Shown one piece after another: positions 33,549 through 46,107 of a DNA stretch of 64,000 nt. The translations under genes and the position numbers were made by a program. Every line of letters starts with the position of its first letter. Positions within the stretch are counted from its first letter, which is position 1. The stretch is taken from positions 3,577,001 to 3,641,000 of the forward strand of contig CM038046.1 in assembly GCA_021397845.1 (NCBI GenBank), in the 5' to 3' direction. The notes under the pieces were generated by a model. That model made no database searches. It had not been told where the DNA came from and saw only the letters and a list, made by a program, of their open reading frames with translations. The stretch comes from Areca catechu. Its lineage: Eukaryota > Streptophyta > Magnoliopsida > Arecales > Arecaceae.

Positions 33549-34230
33549 AGTGACGGCAGTTGATCCCGCGCGCCCGCGCCGCCCTGCGCTGCTCCCGCAA
33601 CCGAGCGAGCACGTTGCGACGCCCCCGCGCCACTCTGCTCCGTGTTCGCACCCGCGGCCGCGCCCTGCGCCACCCGCGTCGTGCCCGTGCGCTGCACCGT
33701 TGCGACGCCCCGCGCCGCTCCACCGTGACACTGCGGCCGACGCCCTGCATCGCGGCCGAGCCAGTGCCCGCAACTGGAGAGTCGTGCCGCCTCGTCGTCT
33801 CCTCGTTGCGCCGCGTCCGTGCGCTGCAACCGACGCCATCGCGTCTTCTTGCCCGAGCTGCCCTACGTCGTGCTCGCGCCGGCGAGCCTGCTGCGATGCC
33901 TCCACACCGCTTTGCACCGCTTTCGCATCGGTGGTCGTGCCCTGCGCTGTGCCCAATCCTGTGCCTCTATGCCACGCCTGCTGCGGCCGTCTCTTTCACT
34001 GCGACCTACGCACCCGCATCCGTTCCTGCGCTGCGGCCTCACACTACTCCGCGGGCTGCTCCCTGCACCGCGCTCTGCGACCCTGCGTCGCCCAGTTCCT
34101 CTCTTTATTTCCAGGAGGGCAGCGAACCCTCACCTCCAGATCTCGACACCTCGAGATCTGCACCACTCTCATGACGTCTTCTTCCCTGCTTCCTTCACGC
34201 CACTACATCAAGGTCGGCTCTGATACCAAT
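33549..34230 (-). other. Internal part of the minus-strand LTR element (5' half)
   Basis: Very GC-rich sequence (33549-34100) with overlapping Arg/Ala/Cys-rich open frames on both strands, up to 241 codons. These reflect the base composition. No gag motif is visible. The primer-binding site is at 34218-34230 on the minus strand. Confidence 0.6.
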
Positions 34231-34719
34231 TGTTGGAGCAAACTCGCTCCACGGAATGCCCGGGATCCTCCTTGATGCTGCCATGGCAGAAAGGGAACAC
34301 TCATCAGGGAAGAGATTGGGCACGCCATCCGCTCCTGTCGTGGAGACGAGCCCCCAGGGGCTCCACACGAGAGGGAACCAAGAAAGGCTAGGATTTTAGA
34401 GGAAAAAAAGGGATCGCGTATTCTCATTTTATTTTCCCGACGTTCCCGTCATTCTTTATATATAAAAGAAAGAAATCCTAGGTCACAACCGACCTGGCCC
34501 TAAAAAACTCCTCCCTCCGAGTCATATGAGAAAACTCAAACCCGAGCCCATGTGCATCCATGTCTCACATGTTCTCTCAACCTCAGACTCAGAGTATCCT
34601 TGAAACACCTCCAGGACCCCCTTGGGACACGCCCCAAAGCTCCAGGGATCGTATCCAGCATCCCTGCCATGGTCTTCCAAGTCTCTCCAAAACTTGGAAG
34701 CACCACGCAAATCCCTATA
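34231..34719 (-). repeat. 5' LTR of the non-autonomous element
   Basis: 489 bp, same length as the 3' LTR. On the minus strand it starts TATAGGG (probably TGTAGGG before a transition) and ends CAACA, followed by the primer-binding site. Confidence 0.88.
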
Positions 34720-35400
34720 GAGATAGTTTCCCATGCTATATCATTCCATTTTTTTATATTGGTGGTAAATATCAGCATCGAACCAGCAAATCTGTCCACA
34801 GGGAAATAAGCAATATAGAACCGCAGGTCCTTGAAATCTAAAAAACAATAGTGCAATAACAAGCCTAATTCCGCAACTGTTCCAAGTGCAATGTCCCCCA
34901 ATAGACAGAATTTCGCAGACGGCAGTCCACCAGTTGATAATCTTCATGTGGAAGGCAAGAGTATGAAAGAAAAGTGCAGATATAAAGCTGACTTCCCAGA
35001 ATCTTTGAGAGAATGTGGAGATATCCCCAAAAACGACCAGGCCCAGCAGCTAGATCCAGAATTCTGCTTGATAAAACAGAGAATAACGTTGGCATATATA
35101 TAAGAAATCAAGATTAACCCTCCAATCCAGATGATTTGTTGAAGCATGGAAGCAGTACCAACTAGAAGAGTTAATAACAGTCACTTGAGTGAGTTGAAGG
35201 AAGGAAAAATGAGAATTAGATGGTATCGAGAGTACTTATTGCAAATAACTGCTCCAATAACATTCTTTAGAGTTAAACTTTTCCACATAACAACTCAATC
35301 GACAGGAGGCTATACATTATCAGAACACTAACTTTAAACCACGGTAAAGAACTCATAGCTTTCGCATGATTAATAGTGAAGATCCGAGCCACTAGACGAA
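34720..35400. other. Intergenic; nothing recognised
   Basis: A/T-rich sequence with random short frames. Confidence 0.5.
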
Positions 35401-35429
35401 TGAAAAAACCCTGGCCATTACCATCTTTG

Positions 35430-35880
35430 GTGTCTCCTGTGTTTAGTTCTTTTATCAGCCTGCAAGATCGAGAAGTAAGTCATGTGGAATATTATCATAA
35501 TTTGACCATGACCATTTGGTATGTAGAGCATGTCGAGCAACATAGCGAGCAGCTTGGTTTGCTTCTCTATAAACATGGTTAGCAGAAAAATGACCACAGT
35601 CAAGAATCCAACGGTGGATGTCATGCAAGATTGGATGATGGGTCTTATTGGACTGCATACATAAGGATAAAATCTTCTTAATAATAGCAATCGTAGAGTC
35701 CCCTTCCAAATATATATTGTTATATTTAAGACAGCCTGCTGTCTCAGCTAATCCCAGCCAAGCGGCCAAAATTTCAGCATAGCTGACAGATAGAATGTAT
35801 GAATAATATAGGCAATTGAGACAGCACATTATCCTGAACAGCTACATCGAAATTAATTTCGATACTCCCACGGAGGGTGG
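35430..35880 (-). pseudogene. LINE RNase H domain remnant, minus strand
   Basis: On the minus strand an INFDVAVQDN start is followed, mostly in one frame, by SYAEILAAWLGLAETA, NIYLEGDSTIAII and HVYREANQAARYVARHA. These are landmarks of the RNase H domain of plant L1-type LINEs, with the second and third acids (AE, EGD) present. The reading frame changes near 35835. Reverse transcriptase is not seen nearby. Confidence 0.75.
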
Positions 35881-36134
35881 TGACCCAGAGACAGAAGTTA
35901 GTAGAGATGCCCAAGTTAGGCATATTTGGTTCACCCTAAAATTTTTGATTTGGATTCTTAATTAGTAAATATCTTCTACTCTCAAGAGAAGAGTAGTCCT
36001 TTTTTTTTTATTTTTTTTTTTCAATCATTATAATCTTATAATGGTATGATTACTTTTCAAGCAACCATGCCTTTTTTACATTCCTATCCACAAATCCCAT
36101 CAAGTTCTTCCTACATCAACCTTTAGGCCTTATC

Positions 36135-36482
36135 ATCCACATGATAGTCCAGTTGGAACGGGCCTTGATTTCGTACCAATATATTTCGAGTTCGAGTAAT
36201 GATTCCATGAATAACTCGAATAAATCAAGGTTAATCCTGGAGTCTGGATGTAGGGTGTTAAAGTGGCTTTAGGGATTGGCTTTTGGAAACTACATTCCAT
36301 GGATCCAGCAGGTACCGGATGGTGCTGGGGGGATGTATTTACTCATTATGGTGGGGAGAGCTATCTCTTGGCCCGAATCGAATATTCCTTGATAGAGTGG
36401 GACTCCTATAGTAATGCCCTTTATTGGAAGCAAACCCCCACCCCCTCAATTCCTTTTAGTTTACCCAAAAAAAAAAAAAAAA
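36135..36482 (+). mobile_element. SINE-like unit with A tail
   Basis: A-box-like ATGATAGTCCAGTTGG (about 36140-36155) and B-box-like GAGTTCGAGTAATG (about 36190) are followed by about 270 bp of unassigned sequence. It ends in GTTTACCC plus an A run (36465-36482). The tRNA-like head suggests a SINE, but the body differs from the other copies in this window. Confidence 0.4.
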
Positions 36483-36969
36483 TTGCTGTTTTTTTTCCGG
36501 GGAAAAAAAAATCTATTGCTGCTTTAGCACACCTTTCTTCTACCTCGCACCACGTCAAAATGATCTCCATCTTCTTCCAGCAGTGCTAAATTACTACGAG
36601 ACCCTTGCATACCGAAAAAATGCCCACCCATGAGGAATGGATGGAGCACCCATATGCATGCAATGCCAATTCTCACATCATTCAACTTCTGAATCTGAAA
36701 AGGTGAGTGCCAATATTCTTCTGTTATTTATGCTGTTTTCCCCATCATTATATCCGATATCTGGTCTATAAAGCCCCATATTTTATTTTTGGTATTTATT
36801 TTTGCACATAGTGTGAGGAGTTCCTGTGCTTTCCTTGATACAGCACCATTAAGAACTTCGGCCCATCGTCCCTATTGATGCCGTACCAAGTGGTCCCTTC
36901 GCATCATCAGATTTGCGGGCCAAATTTTCTCGAGACTCTTCCAATATTTCAATCACTACTGGAGGATTT
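36483..36969. other. Intergenic; nothing recognised
   Basis: No family signature or clear repeat border. Confidence 0.45.
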
Positions 36970-37810
36970 CTTGTGAGGACACTTCGATGCTTAAGTCAGC
37001 AAAGACTCGATCAACAGATATAGAATCTTAGAAAAGTTAAAGTAGAGTTAAGAATACTTTAGCCATTATTTTTTCCTACTTACTTTGAAGATCCTCTTTT
37101 ACCGGTAATTATAGGCATTTGCCTTAACAGAATTTAGTTAGAAAAGGTTAGTTCCAACATTGCACTGTTGAAACTGACGTGGATCCGTTATAACAGTTAT
37201 TTGTTATCTCGTTAAGATAACGATTCATTTTCTTGCCAACCTTATTCTTCTTGAATCAGCCGACGAATCGAGTTACTGACTCATCATCCTGTCCTTATGT
37301 TAGTCGAACTTTATGAGTCATTCGGACTTACCAAGTGGACCGGATTAATGAATTCTAATTGGCTAACGATTATCTCGTCGGTTGGTCAGCTTTTTGGACT
37401 TAAAATGAACATTTCTAACCAGTCAGGCCGACCCGTCACAACAGTCCCCTTCCATAAATATGGCTACATTGCTTTCCTTAATACGTTGCTTCTGTGCCTT
37501 GTATATAGTGTTTCCTTGCAAGAATAAGAGAAATATTATGCTTTTCGTTAGGAATTGTAAGAAAGTTTTTAGAAAAATCGAATCGGAAGAAGAACCCTAT
37601 CTAATCATCGTCGATCAAGATATGAAGCTCATGCAGGGATAATTTACCTGATTGCAACCAAAAATCTTGAGTAAATGTTATTTTGCTAACTACTAATATG
37701 ATTATTAGTGGTCCGTATTATAGTCTTGGATGAAAAAATAATTAGTTTTCAATAAATAATTATTTCGCGTTGTCTAGTTGTATCGGAGTCTCATATATGG
37801 GGTAGAGTAA
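36970..37810 (-). mobile_element. LTR-like remnant (minus orientation)
   Basis: GAGGACACTTCGATGCTTAAGTC at 36974-36996 is the reverse complement of the marker motif of the LTR remnant at 19793-19813. Downstream sequence has LTR-like composition but no clear ends. The opposite orientation to the 19.8-kb copy suggests independent insertions of related elements. Confidence 0.4.
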
Positions 37811-37813
37811 CTG

Positions 37814-39907
37814 TCACGTCCTGAATTCAGCATCGAAATCGGCTACGCGATCGGCCACACAAATCCTAGATTTTATCCTAGAGATCATGCAAGGCCTAAA
37901 AAGTTTTCATTTCAACTTCAACCATTCATAATATTATTGATCACAATTCATAAGAAAAAAATTTAATACAAACGAAATAGTACAACACATATGGTTCAAT
38001 TTCAGTCATCCTTCAGTCATCTGCTTGGTGTTAAAAATCTCTAGCTACTAATCATTTCTTCATGAATCTCATTCATCACCAAGCTCAAATATCCAGCACA
38101 ACTCTGAGAAGGGAAAATAAATAAATGGTCGTGAGCTTTACAGCCCAGTAAGGTCTCCAAACAGTCACTAATAATTACTATAATTTAAAAAATAGCAAGA
38201 ATATAAGAGTATATCATGTCATGCAACCAAACAACTCAAATATCAAAATCTTTTGTAAAATCATATTTCCTTTTCTTGTTTCAATTTAATTATCCTTCTT
38301 CTTCTTTAAGGTCTGGACTAACCATGATCATGCTCTAGCCCATGACCGGCAACCTCATAATTGACCATTTATCCGTGGTCAAGCTAGTCTCATAATCGAC
38401 CATTTATTTGTAGTCATGCTAGTCTTATAATCGACCATTTACTCGTGGTCAGGCTAGTCTCATAATCGACCATTTACTCGTGGTTAGGCTAGTCACGTAC
38501 AAAGCCTGTGGCTCAGGCTATCTCACCACGATCCCGTGGCATGGCTAGTCCAAATACCGTATTCACTTGGTTAACACTTATTAATTTATGTCAAACTGTC
38601 AAATCATGTCATCTCAAACTTTTCAATGACCGGCATCACAGTCCAAACCATCAAAAGATAACTTACTTGATAAAAACATGATATATAGGAACATAATTAA
38701 TAATCTCAAACATACTATCCATATCGATAAATCAAAATATACGATGCAAAACAAACATGCATACTAATGCTCAAGTGCACAGTTTGAACCATGACATGTA
38801 AAACACATATATATACATAAGTGGTGATCAAATCCAGAAATCCTTACTTTCAAGAGACAATCCCAGTATATCCGATGTTAGTCTGATTCCAGATTCGCTC
38901 AAGGTCTTTCTGTTCAGAAATCTGTTCTCCTACAATAATAAATAATTTATTTAAAATTTCTTTATGATTTACTAGAATAACTCTAACTGCACGAATTTCG
39001 AGAAAGAAGACTTTTCAATCCTCTCCCTTTTCTCTATCTCATCTTTCTCTCTCTTCTTTCTCCTCTTTCTCTTCTCCTATTCTCTCTCCTCATCTTCTCT
39101 CTACTATTTCCCTCCTCATCTTCTCTCCCTTTCTCTCTCATTTTTCTCTCTCTTTCTCTCCCATGATGACGGGAAGAGCTCGGGTGAGCCACCGGTGGCA
39201 GCTCCAGCAATCGAGAAAATATACGGTGACTCAACTCCTAGGTAGGTATTTTTTTTTTTTTTTTTTCTTTTCTTTTTCCCTTGCTTTTTTTTTTCTAAAT
39301 CTTCTTTTTTTTCTTCTTTCTTCTTCTTTTCTTTTTTCTCTTCTCTCGAACTCTCCCTGTTTCCTTCTCGGCTCGATTGAACTGAGACCCCCTCACAGTT
39401 GCCGGCAGCCAAGGAAGGCGATCACCGAGAAGGAGGGTCGGCGAACTCGAGCGAATGGTGGTGGTGCAGCCATCGGTGATCCATGGTCCAACAAAAATCA
39501 TTCCGAAATCAACCAAAATCTTGATTAATTCTTCCTAAAACTGAATTAAAGGAGAGAGACTCACATGGTGATGGAAGGAACTCTCTGTAGCTCACCAGAG
39601 AGGAGGAAAACGCGCGGAAGGAGGTCGATGGGCGGCGATGAGGAGGATTTAAGGGAACGCGATAGTTTCCTAATCACATAGGGAAGGGAAAAAACCGCGT
39701 CTACTGGAATCCAATCCGTCTTAACCACGATGCCGACGGAGTCCTTTTCCTCCTCGGCTTCCTCCAACGGCTTTCTCGATCGAATAAGGGGAAGAGCGAG
39801 CTCCCTGTCCAACTCTCCCTCTCCTTCTATTTTTTTTTCCTGTGATTGGATTGAAGTCGACTGGACTTGCCGACTTTAGCCCAAGCCCGGATTTCACAGT
39901 AACTCAA
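37814..39907 (-). mobile_element. Unclassified repetitive element with pyrimidine-rich tracts
   Basis: It starts on the plus strand with TGTCACGTCCTGAATTC. It includes GTGAGCTTTACAGCCCAGTAAGG (38134-38156) and four tandem 35-36 bp units (38355-38495), and runs into long C/T-rich tracts at 39010-39170 and 39245-39360. From 39907 downward the minus strand matches 52330-53300 inside foldback B in order: CTGTGAAA..CGGGCTT, a leader-like segment, CGGTGAYC.CCTYCCTTGG, then a purine-rich tract. No coding region was found. The class is unknown. Confidence 0.5.
38355..38495. repeat. Four tandem 35-36 bp units
   Basis: The unit CATAATCGACCATTTACTCG plus about 15 more bases starts at 38355, 38391, 38426 and 38461 with small changes between copies. 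There are no unique spacers. Confidence 0.85.
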
Positions 39908-42656
39908 ACCAAAATGGCTATATATAGTGTAACTAAAGTTTGGTATGCATGAAATTCCTTGTGATTTGTGAGCTTTTGTTTGAGAGACTTTGTTAACAAT
40001 GTTGTACAATGATAACATGACCCCTGAATGGTAATTGAAATAATGCTGTTGCATAGGGGTGTGATTGTGCCTAGCCTGATCGAGCCTAGGAATAATTAGG
40101 GCTAGCTATTCCATTTAAATATTGTGTGTATTATTTTGTAAAACAATATTTTCTTTATAACTTGTGTGTAATCTTTTAATATTTTATATTTATATTTTTT
40201 CTTTTCAAACATGTGTGTGTACTTATGTTAAATTACTTGAGAGAATATAAATTAGGAATTAGATCTAATTTGAAGGGCTAAGGCGTTTTTTAGATGAAAT
40301 TCTTTCATATGCCCTAATTTTTGAGTGGAGTAGAAGAACCTCATTACAAAATGGACAAAAACATTTTTTTTTTTTTTGCAGTGAAGCACATTATCTCTTT
40401 ATATGGCATTTCAAACAAAAATAAAGTTGTAATGCACAATAGTACCCCATCAATCGTAATATATACAATAATAGCATCAATTAAGCGAGGCTCTGGGTAG
40501 AGAGAAAATTATTTATATGATGATATATTTTATTTTAAAAAATAAAAGGTATAAAATTAAAATGATATAAAATTAAAATTATTTAATTAATCTACTATAA
40601 ATAATATATAATTAGCAAATTGTTGAGTTTTCGCATATGCTGGATCCCGTGGGATTTTCTCGAACAAGTCCTAATCAAGAGCATTAAAGTATCTCACTTA
40701 TAGATGCATCAGTCTATGTTGTTATTCTATGATATAATGTGTTTTTATTGATTTATTGTAAAATAATCTTTTTTATTGAAGATGATGAAGAAGAAAAGCA
40801 TTATTTCTGTTGTAATTACCACTTTAACATCCATTTAGCATCACTAATCAATAAACTACTTATCTTTATATATATTTTGTGTCTCTGAGAAATTGTTTAC
40901 TTGCTTCTCAACATGTTTCCTTTTATTTTCTAAGAAAATCTCTTTTTAAAATTTAACACTATCATTTATTTTTTTTACTTTTTCTTCTCAAAATTCACAT
41001 AAAATCACTTCCAACCAAAAAGCATTCCCAATTTCAATGCACCACTCCAACAGTATTGGCTTGTATTAATTTAAAATCTGCCTTGATAAAATTTGTCTAT
41101 ATTTGTTACCTAAATGTCATATGTTCCACATTTTTGGTAATTTAATTATGAGTCCATATTCAATGGACTGACATGGATATAAAAAATACAAAATAAAGTA
41201 CATGTTTGAGGCTACATCTAATCCAAAAATAATTTTAGATTACATAGAAATTAGTAGTTTTAAAAAGAAAATAATGTGTTGCCTTCCTGAATACCTTTGT
41301 ATTTTTTTTTTTCATGATATTTTTTTAAGATTAATCTCTACTCATCTTTAATTAATTTCATCTTAGTTGTCCTCTTGATTTTTTTTTCAAGTTAATCTCC
41401 TCTGATTCCCTCTTTTCGATTATTTCTTTCTTTAAATTAATCTTATCTCTTCTTCATTCATATTTCTTGATTTCCTTATCTATCAAGACTTTTTTATTAT
41501 TATATTCTTTCATTTTCATTCATGTATTTTTGTTTTTACTTATTGTATATTAGGATTAATCTCTGTACCCATACACAAAATAATGATTTCTATTTTTCTT
41601 CCATAAATTTTTATTTATTAGATAATTTTTAGCCAAAATATAATAGATTTGTTAACCAAATATGCAGCAAACTATTTTTATAATTTCATAATAATTTTAG
41701 AATATTGATAGCAAAAAAAAAAAAAATCATTTTACTCGAAAATGGTAGCCATGATCCAAGATTTTCCATCAATATGCATGCGGGCTGATATTTTAGCCCT
41801 AAGTGCGAATGGTGCAAATGATCCAGCTCTATTATTGAATCCCGTACATAAATCCAGTGGCCTCCCCTTTATATAAAGAGGGGAGAAAGCCGGGAATCTT
41901 CAACTAAGTTTTAATTGTTTAAAATACTTTTTATTGTTTATTTTATTTTTAGATAATTTTTAAAATTCTAGCTGACTTAAATATTGGACGATCTTTCTCG
42001 ACAATCAGCAAGTGCATGGGTCAATCTCCATCTCAGCTTGTCACCAATTTCATTGCGGAGTTTTGTGGTAATAATATTAAAATTCAGCCTTCATCAAAAC
42101 GTTCTTTTTGACTAAATGCTCCAGTATTCCAAATAAATTTATAATCAGACTTAGCAATCTATAAACCCAATTAAATTAACCAAATTTTACAGGCCCCTCC
42201 AACGTCTTCTTCTTCGATTGGAGAAGCATGAATCACAAATCAATATAATCCCAAACAACTACTGCCAGCAATATCCATAAGGTTTGGGTTGTCTTTTGCG
42301 GCAAATAATTATTTGACTTTGTTTTGGGGTGCCAACCATTTGATCGCTACTTGCATAGGTTTCAAAGCACTCTAGTCCCTTCCTTCCATCGAGCCGCACA
42401 AATCTTGCAGTAGTTATTACTCGATCCAATGGTTGGCATCGAGATAGGAGGTGAACCGTTCTTTCCCGAACCTCTCTCTATCCATGTTCAAGAGGGAAAG
42501 AAAAGAAAATAAAAAAAAAAAAAAAGGGGGAAAGATAGGGAAAGAAAAAGAGAGAATATTAAAGTATCTCATCTCAAAGGAACTATATGCTAAACAAGAA
42601 AAAAATAAAATAAAATAAAACTAAACAATAATCCAAAAGGTCATGGCAGATTAAAT
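39908..42656. other. A/T-rich intergenic region; nothing recognised
   Basis: Long A/T-rich stretch with no supported gene. A TATATAAAG sequence at about 41872 is promoter-like, but no transcript unit follows it. Confidence 0.55.
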
Positions 42657-43163
42657 TTAGTGGAAAAAATCCACCACCATAGCAGTCTTCTCGGCAAACT
42701 CGAAACCAAGCCCTACTTTCGGGCACTCCACGTCGTCCAGCGTCTCCGTTGGCGGCAGATTGAGGTCAAGCCACAGCACCCTCTTCCCATCAGGCTTCTT
42801 CTCCGAGAGTGCAGGCTTGAACCCATCGGTCGCGGGCCGGTGGCGCCTCATGTGGCCCCCCAGGGCCTGCCCGATGGCGAACTCCAGCCCGCAGATGGAG
42901 CATTCGTGCACCTTGGGCTTCGAGAGCGCGCTCTGGGCCTGGCCATGGCCGTCTCCCATCAGCCTCGGCTTCTTGTGGCTCGCCCGGTGGCCGCCCAGCG
43001 CTTGGAACGACGGGAACCGGCGGTTGCACGTCTTGCACTCGAAAACGCGGCCCGGCGAGTCTCGGGTCAAGTGGTCCATCTCTTGCCCGCCCCGAGCCAG
43101 AAGCATGAGAACGTTAGCCATGTCGATGCTCTCTACCTGATCACCTTCTCTAAATCTCTTCAT
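42657..43163 (-). CDS. C2H2 zinc-finger transcriptional repressor (ZAT11/ZAT12-like)
   Basis: A single-exon 168-codon gene. Two plant-type C2H2 fingers, each with the QALGGH core, lie at residues 43-63 (FECKTCNRRFPSFQALGGH...) and 88-108 (HECSICGLEFAIGQALGGH...). A C-terminal EAR repression motif LWLDLNLPP is at residues 130-138. An N-terminal Leu-rich stretch (MANVLMLLA) matches the L-box type seen in this family. Such proteins bind DNA in the nucleus and recruit co-repressors; close relatives act in abiotic stress and senescence responses. The length is close to that of ZAT11 and ZAT12. The coding part is GC-rich against an A/T-rich background. All cysteines and histidines of both fingers are present, so it looks functional. 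Which member is the orthologue cannot be told by eye. Confidence 0.92.
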   Translation of the reverse strand: MKRFREGDQVESIDMANVLMLLARGGQEMDHLTRDSPGRVFECKTCNRRFPSFQALGGHRASHKKPRLMGDGHGQAQSALSKPKVHECSICGLEFAIGQALGGHMRRHRPATDGFKPALSEKKPDGKRVLWLDLNLPPTETLDDVECPKVGLGFEFAEKTAMVVDFFH

Positions 43164-43241
43164 CTCTCGGATAAAAATAGTTTATACACAGGATTTGATC
43201 GAAGCTGGAAAGAATGGAAAATGTTAGGCCCGGATATGTCT

Positions 43242-43250
43242 GTTTATATA
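43242..43250 (-). promoter_or_regulatory. TATA box of the zinc-finger gene
   Basis: On the minus strand TATATAAAC lies about 80 bases upstream of the ATG, which leaves room for a 5'UTR of about 50 bases. Position and sequence are typical for a plant TATA box. Confidence 0.6.
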
Positions 43251-43339
43251 GGCTTTTTCAGATTTCTAACTTCTTATGCGACAAGGAACCGTTTTCTTAT
43301 GATGTGGACCTTTGAGAGTATCCAAAAGCGCCTTTAGAG

Positions 43340-46107
43340 GTCCGGGGAGCTGCCTTGCTGAAACGTCACTTGGGTCATGTTTTTGGGTGACACGTAAGGG
43401 TGAGATAGTGGTGACGGGAGGATGCTCCTTTGAAAGGTTTGTCTTCCTCTCCTTCTAGAGCCATGCATGAGAAAGGCCTCTCCATTCTCCTCTCTGATAT
43501 TACGGGAGTTTGAAAAGAGAGTGAGAACGAGTCAGCAAAACTGCGTGATTACATCACCACGGCTAAAACAGAGGGGAGAGGGAGGAGCAAAATGGGAATT
43601 GAATTTAATAATTACTTGGCCTCGGTGGAAACGTGTGCGCCGTTTGCAAGACGCGGTTCGAGGACACGAATGGCTGCACTGACGCGGTGCACCGTTGAGT
43701 CGAGGACTCGTGCTTCTCGTTTCACACACGAATGGCTAGCTGCTGCTTACTAGTACTGCTGGCAGGTGCACCGTCACGATGAGTCGAGGGAAGTATTAGC
43801 AGCATGCGCACCAACCGGATTTACAAGAAAAAACTTGGGTAGAATCTTTTGATCCGATCAATCTTTTCGAAAGACAAGAGTCAACAACTTGGTCGCAAAT
43901 CACATGTACGTGTATTATTAATTCACATGAAATTGTGTGCAAGAGTGTTCGGTTCATCCATTGACTGCATCTTGAGTTTTGATGGTGGGAGTGGATCTCC
44001 AAATGTTACGGTAGTGGCGATCTACCAAACTGGTGGATCCTTTCTTGGAGTCGGAACGGATTTTTTTTTTTTTTTTTGTTGGGGGGTAATCTCGCCGATA
44101 ACGATTTCTCTGAAAATAGGGTAACTGTTATTACAGGAGCAGTTATCAGTCATCGTTTTAAGAGATTAATAGTATCAAAATAATGACGATACAGAATAAT
44201 TTTTTTTACTGTATTAAAATATTTATTTTGTTTTTTTTTTTTAAAAAAAATATATATTATTTTTAATTATCGTAGATGATATTATAAATTTAGAAATTTA
44301 TTATGCTGTTATAACACATTTTAGTCAGAACATGACCGCCGTCAATTTATACCTTGGAATTTCCCGAAGCCGTGTGGTAGGTTTAATTTTGGGTGGATGT
44401 CTCGTCGATCGGTCGTGACTTGGAGTAGCTTGGGTAGGTCGCTGAAGTAAGCATCAGCAGTTAGAGGAGGAAAGTTCCTAAATTGGAGCTGGACTCTGGA
44501 ACGCAAACGCCGGTTCCACTTCGGCAGTGTAAAAGTCTCGTAAAACGTGGGGCACATATCGACCACCTAAACTCCTTAGTAGTTCGATCCTTCTTTACCT
44601 TGATCGAGACGCGAAACAAAGAAAGGCTACCTTCTGAGAAAACTGCACGGAGAGAAGAGCACCGGTTGAACGGCGAAAATTCGTAGACTTTTTTATCCCG
44701 CTACATCCAACACCACTACCTTACGAAAGGCGCACGCAACCCATGCCCGTTCAAATGTAAAACGATTTTTTTATTGGAAATTGTCGCAATCAGTTGTTGA
44801 TGTAATCCAGTTCTAGATCATGATTCCTGTCAAAAATAACCTGTGGATTTTTTTTTCAGAAAAAGAACAGATTAAGATATATTAGAATACGTGAAAATAA
44901 ATAGACAAAAAAAAAAAAATTACGCTAAGGAAACGGATGAACTGACAGGAATCTTAATTATATGATAATTCTGGTGGTTTTTCCAATTGAGAGCTGAACA
45001 TCCGACTTTGGAATTTTGGCAGTGATTCCTCCTTGTAATGCCTGTTGGAAGATTAGCATGCCGTGACGTGTCACCTTATGACCCACATCGCTTATTAGAA
45101 TCGTGACCGCATCGTAGCCGTGACTTTTGAGGTTTGTTGACAATTTTATTTTCTACGGTAGCAAAGTCAGTGCACACCAACTTAATGTAAATAAATTAGC
45201 GTCGTCCCGTTGGAAAGCGTTCGTCTAGATGTAAAGGGTTGTGGACGGGAAAAATACCAATGTCCCAAAGTTATGACTTTTCTTTTTTTTTTTTTTTTTT
45301 GAAAAAAAAGAAGAAGAAAAGTTTTCACTTTTTGAAAAAAATATTTGATATAGGATCAAAACAAAGATGGCTGGATCTCTCCTCGTCTCATTTCAAGTAG
45401 GATGGGTGAGTCTATCATTCTAGTCTTTATCAAAGCACCATCTGGATCAATAGTCATTTCCACACCATCCATGTTTGAGTTCCGTGAATAGTTCTGATTA
45501 AAAATGTTTGATAGACCGTAGAGTCATGTATCAAACCTGAAACATGTAAAGCATAGGATCATAATCCGTTCGGACCGGACTATCATCTCGGTGGTTCCTG
45601 AGTTATGACTTTGCTAACCTTTCCATCATGCATTTAATAATTCCCGATGGTTGGTCACCGACGGCATGGATTCGAGGTGGCTACATCGGACATCGAGTCA
45701 GATGAAATATAAAGAAGTTAGATACGGTTTGTCGGGGGTTTTGCAGATCGAGGCTTCACCAACCGCCTCATTTTTTTATCATCATGCATTCCGTGGCACT
45801 CGAAAGGTATCACGGTAATATCATACTCCAATCTCAATCGTATCAGATCAGGCTTCCTTCTTGGCCTCGACTAGAGTAGCACGGACAACAAATAGCTAGC
45901 GTCGGCACTGACATAATCTTGATCACAACAACAGCTACATTATATGTCAACTTGCTTCAAAATATTGCATCGATCCCTACGTGGGTCATGCTTGCATTCA
46001 TGTAATTGGTTACTTTGCTTAAACTATGTATATATTCACCTTTGCATGCGTAACACTCGTAAGTTATGATCTTTTAATCCATTAAATTGAACAGCCACTT
46101 TGACATC
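43340..46107. other. Intergenic; nothing recognised
   Basis: Moderate to low GC, several homopolymer runs (for example 44063-44079 and 45282-45300). A 74-codon minus-strand frame at 44342-44566 has no family match that I know. Confidence 0.5.

Larger units (their letters stand above)
25438..34719 (-). mobile_element. Non-autonomous LTR retrotransposon (minus strand), host of the nested chromovirus
   Basis: Two direct LTRs of exactly 489 bp lie at 25438-25926 and 34231-34719. On the minus strand they run TGTAGGG...CAACA (TATAGGG in the upstream copy). Next to the 34231 end is ATTGGTATCAGAGCC on the minus strand, a primer-binding site for initiator methionine tRNA. The flanks GAGGT and GAGAT form a likely 5-bp target duplication with one change. 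Without the nested element the internal part is about 2.45 kb (33549-34230 and 25927-27697). It holds only short frames with no gag or pol signature, so movement would need enzymes from a related element. No clear polypurine tract is seen before the 3' LTR. Confidence 0.85.

Noticed and set aside
33550..34275. 241-codon plus-strand frame and overlapping 200-codon frames
   Set aside because: They lie in very GC-rich sequence in several frames at once, inside the non-coding interior of an LTR element, without any domain signature.
38355..38495. CRISPR-like array
   Set aside because: The units are contiguous with no unique spacers, and this is a plant nuclear sequence.
39116..39412. 98-codon Lys/Arg/Glu-rich minus-strand frame
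   Set aside because: Low-complexity translation of a purine-rich tract; the same holds for 53116-53352.
44342..44566. 74-codon minus-strand frame
   Set aside because: It looks somewhat protein-like but matches no family I know and has no supporting context.
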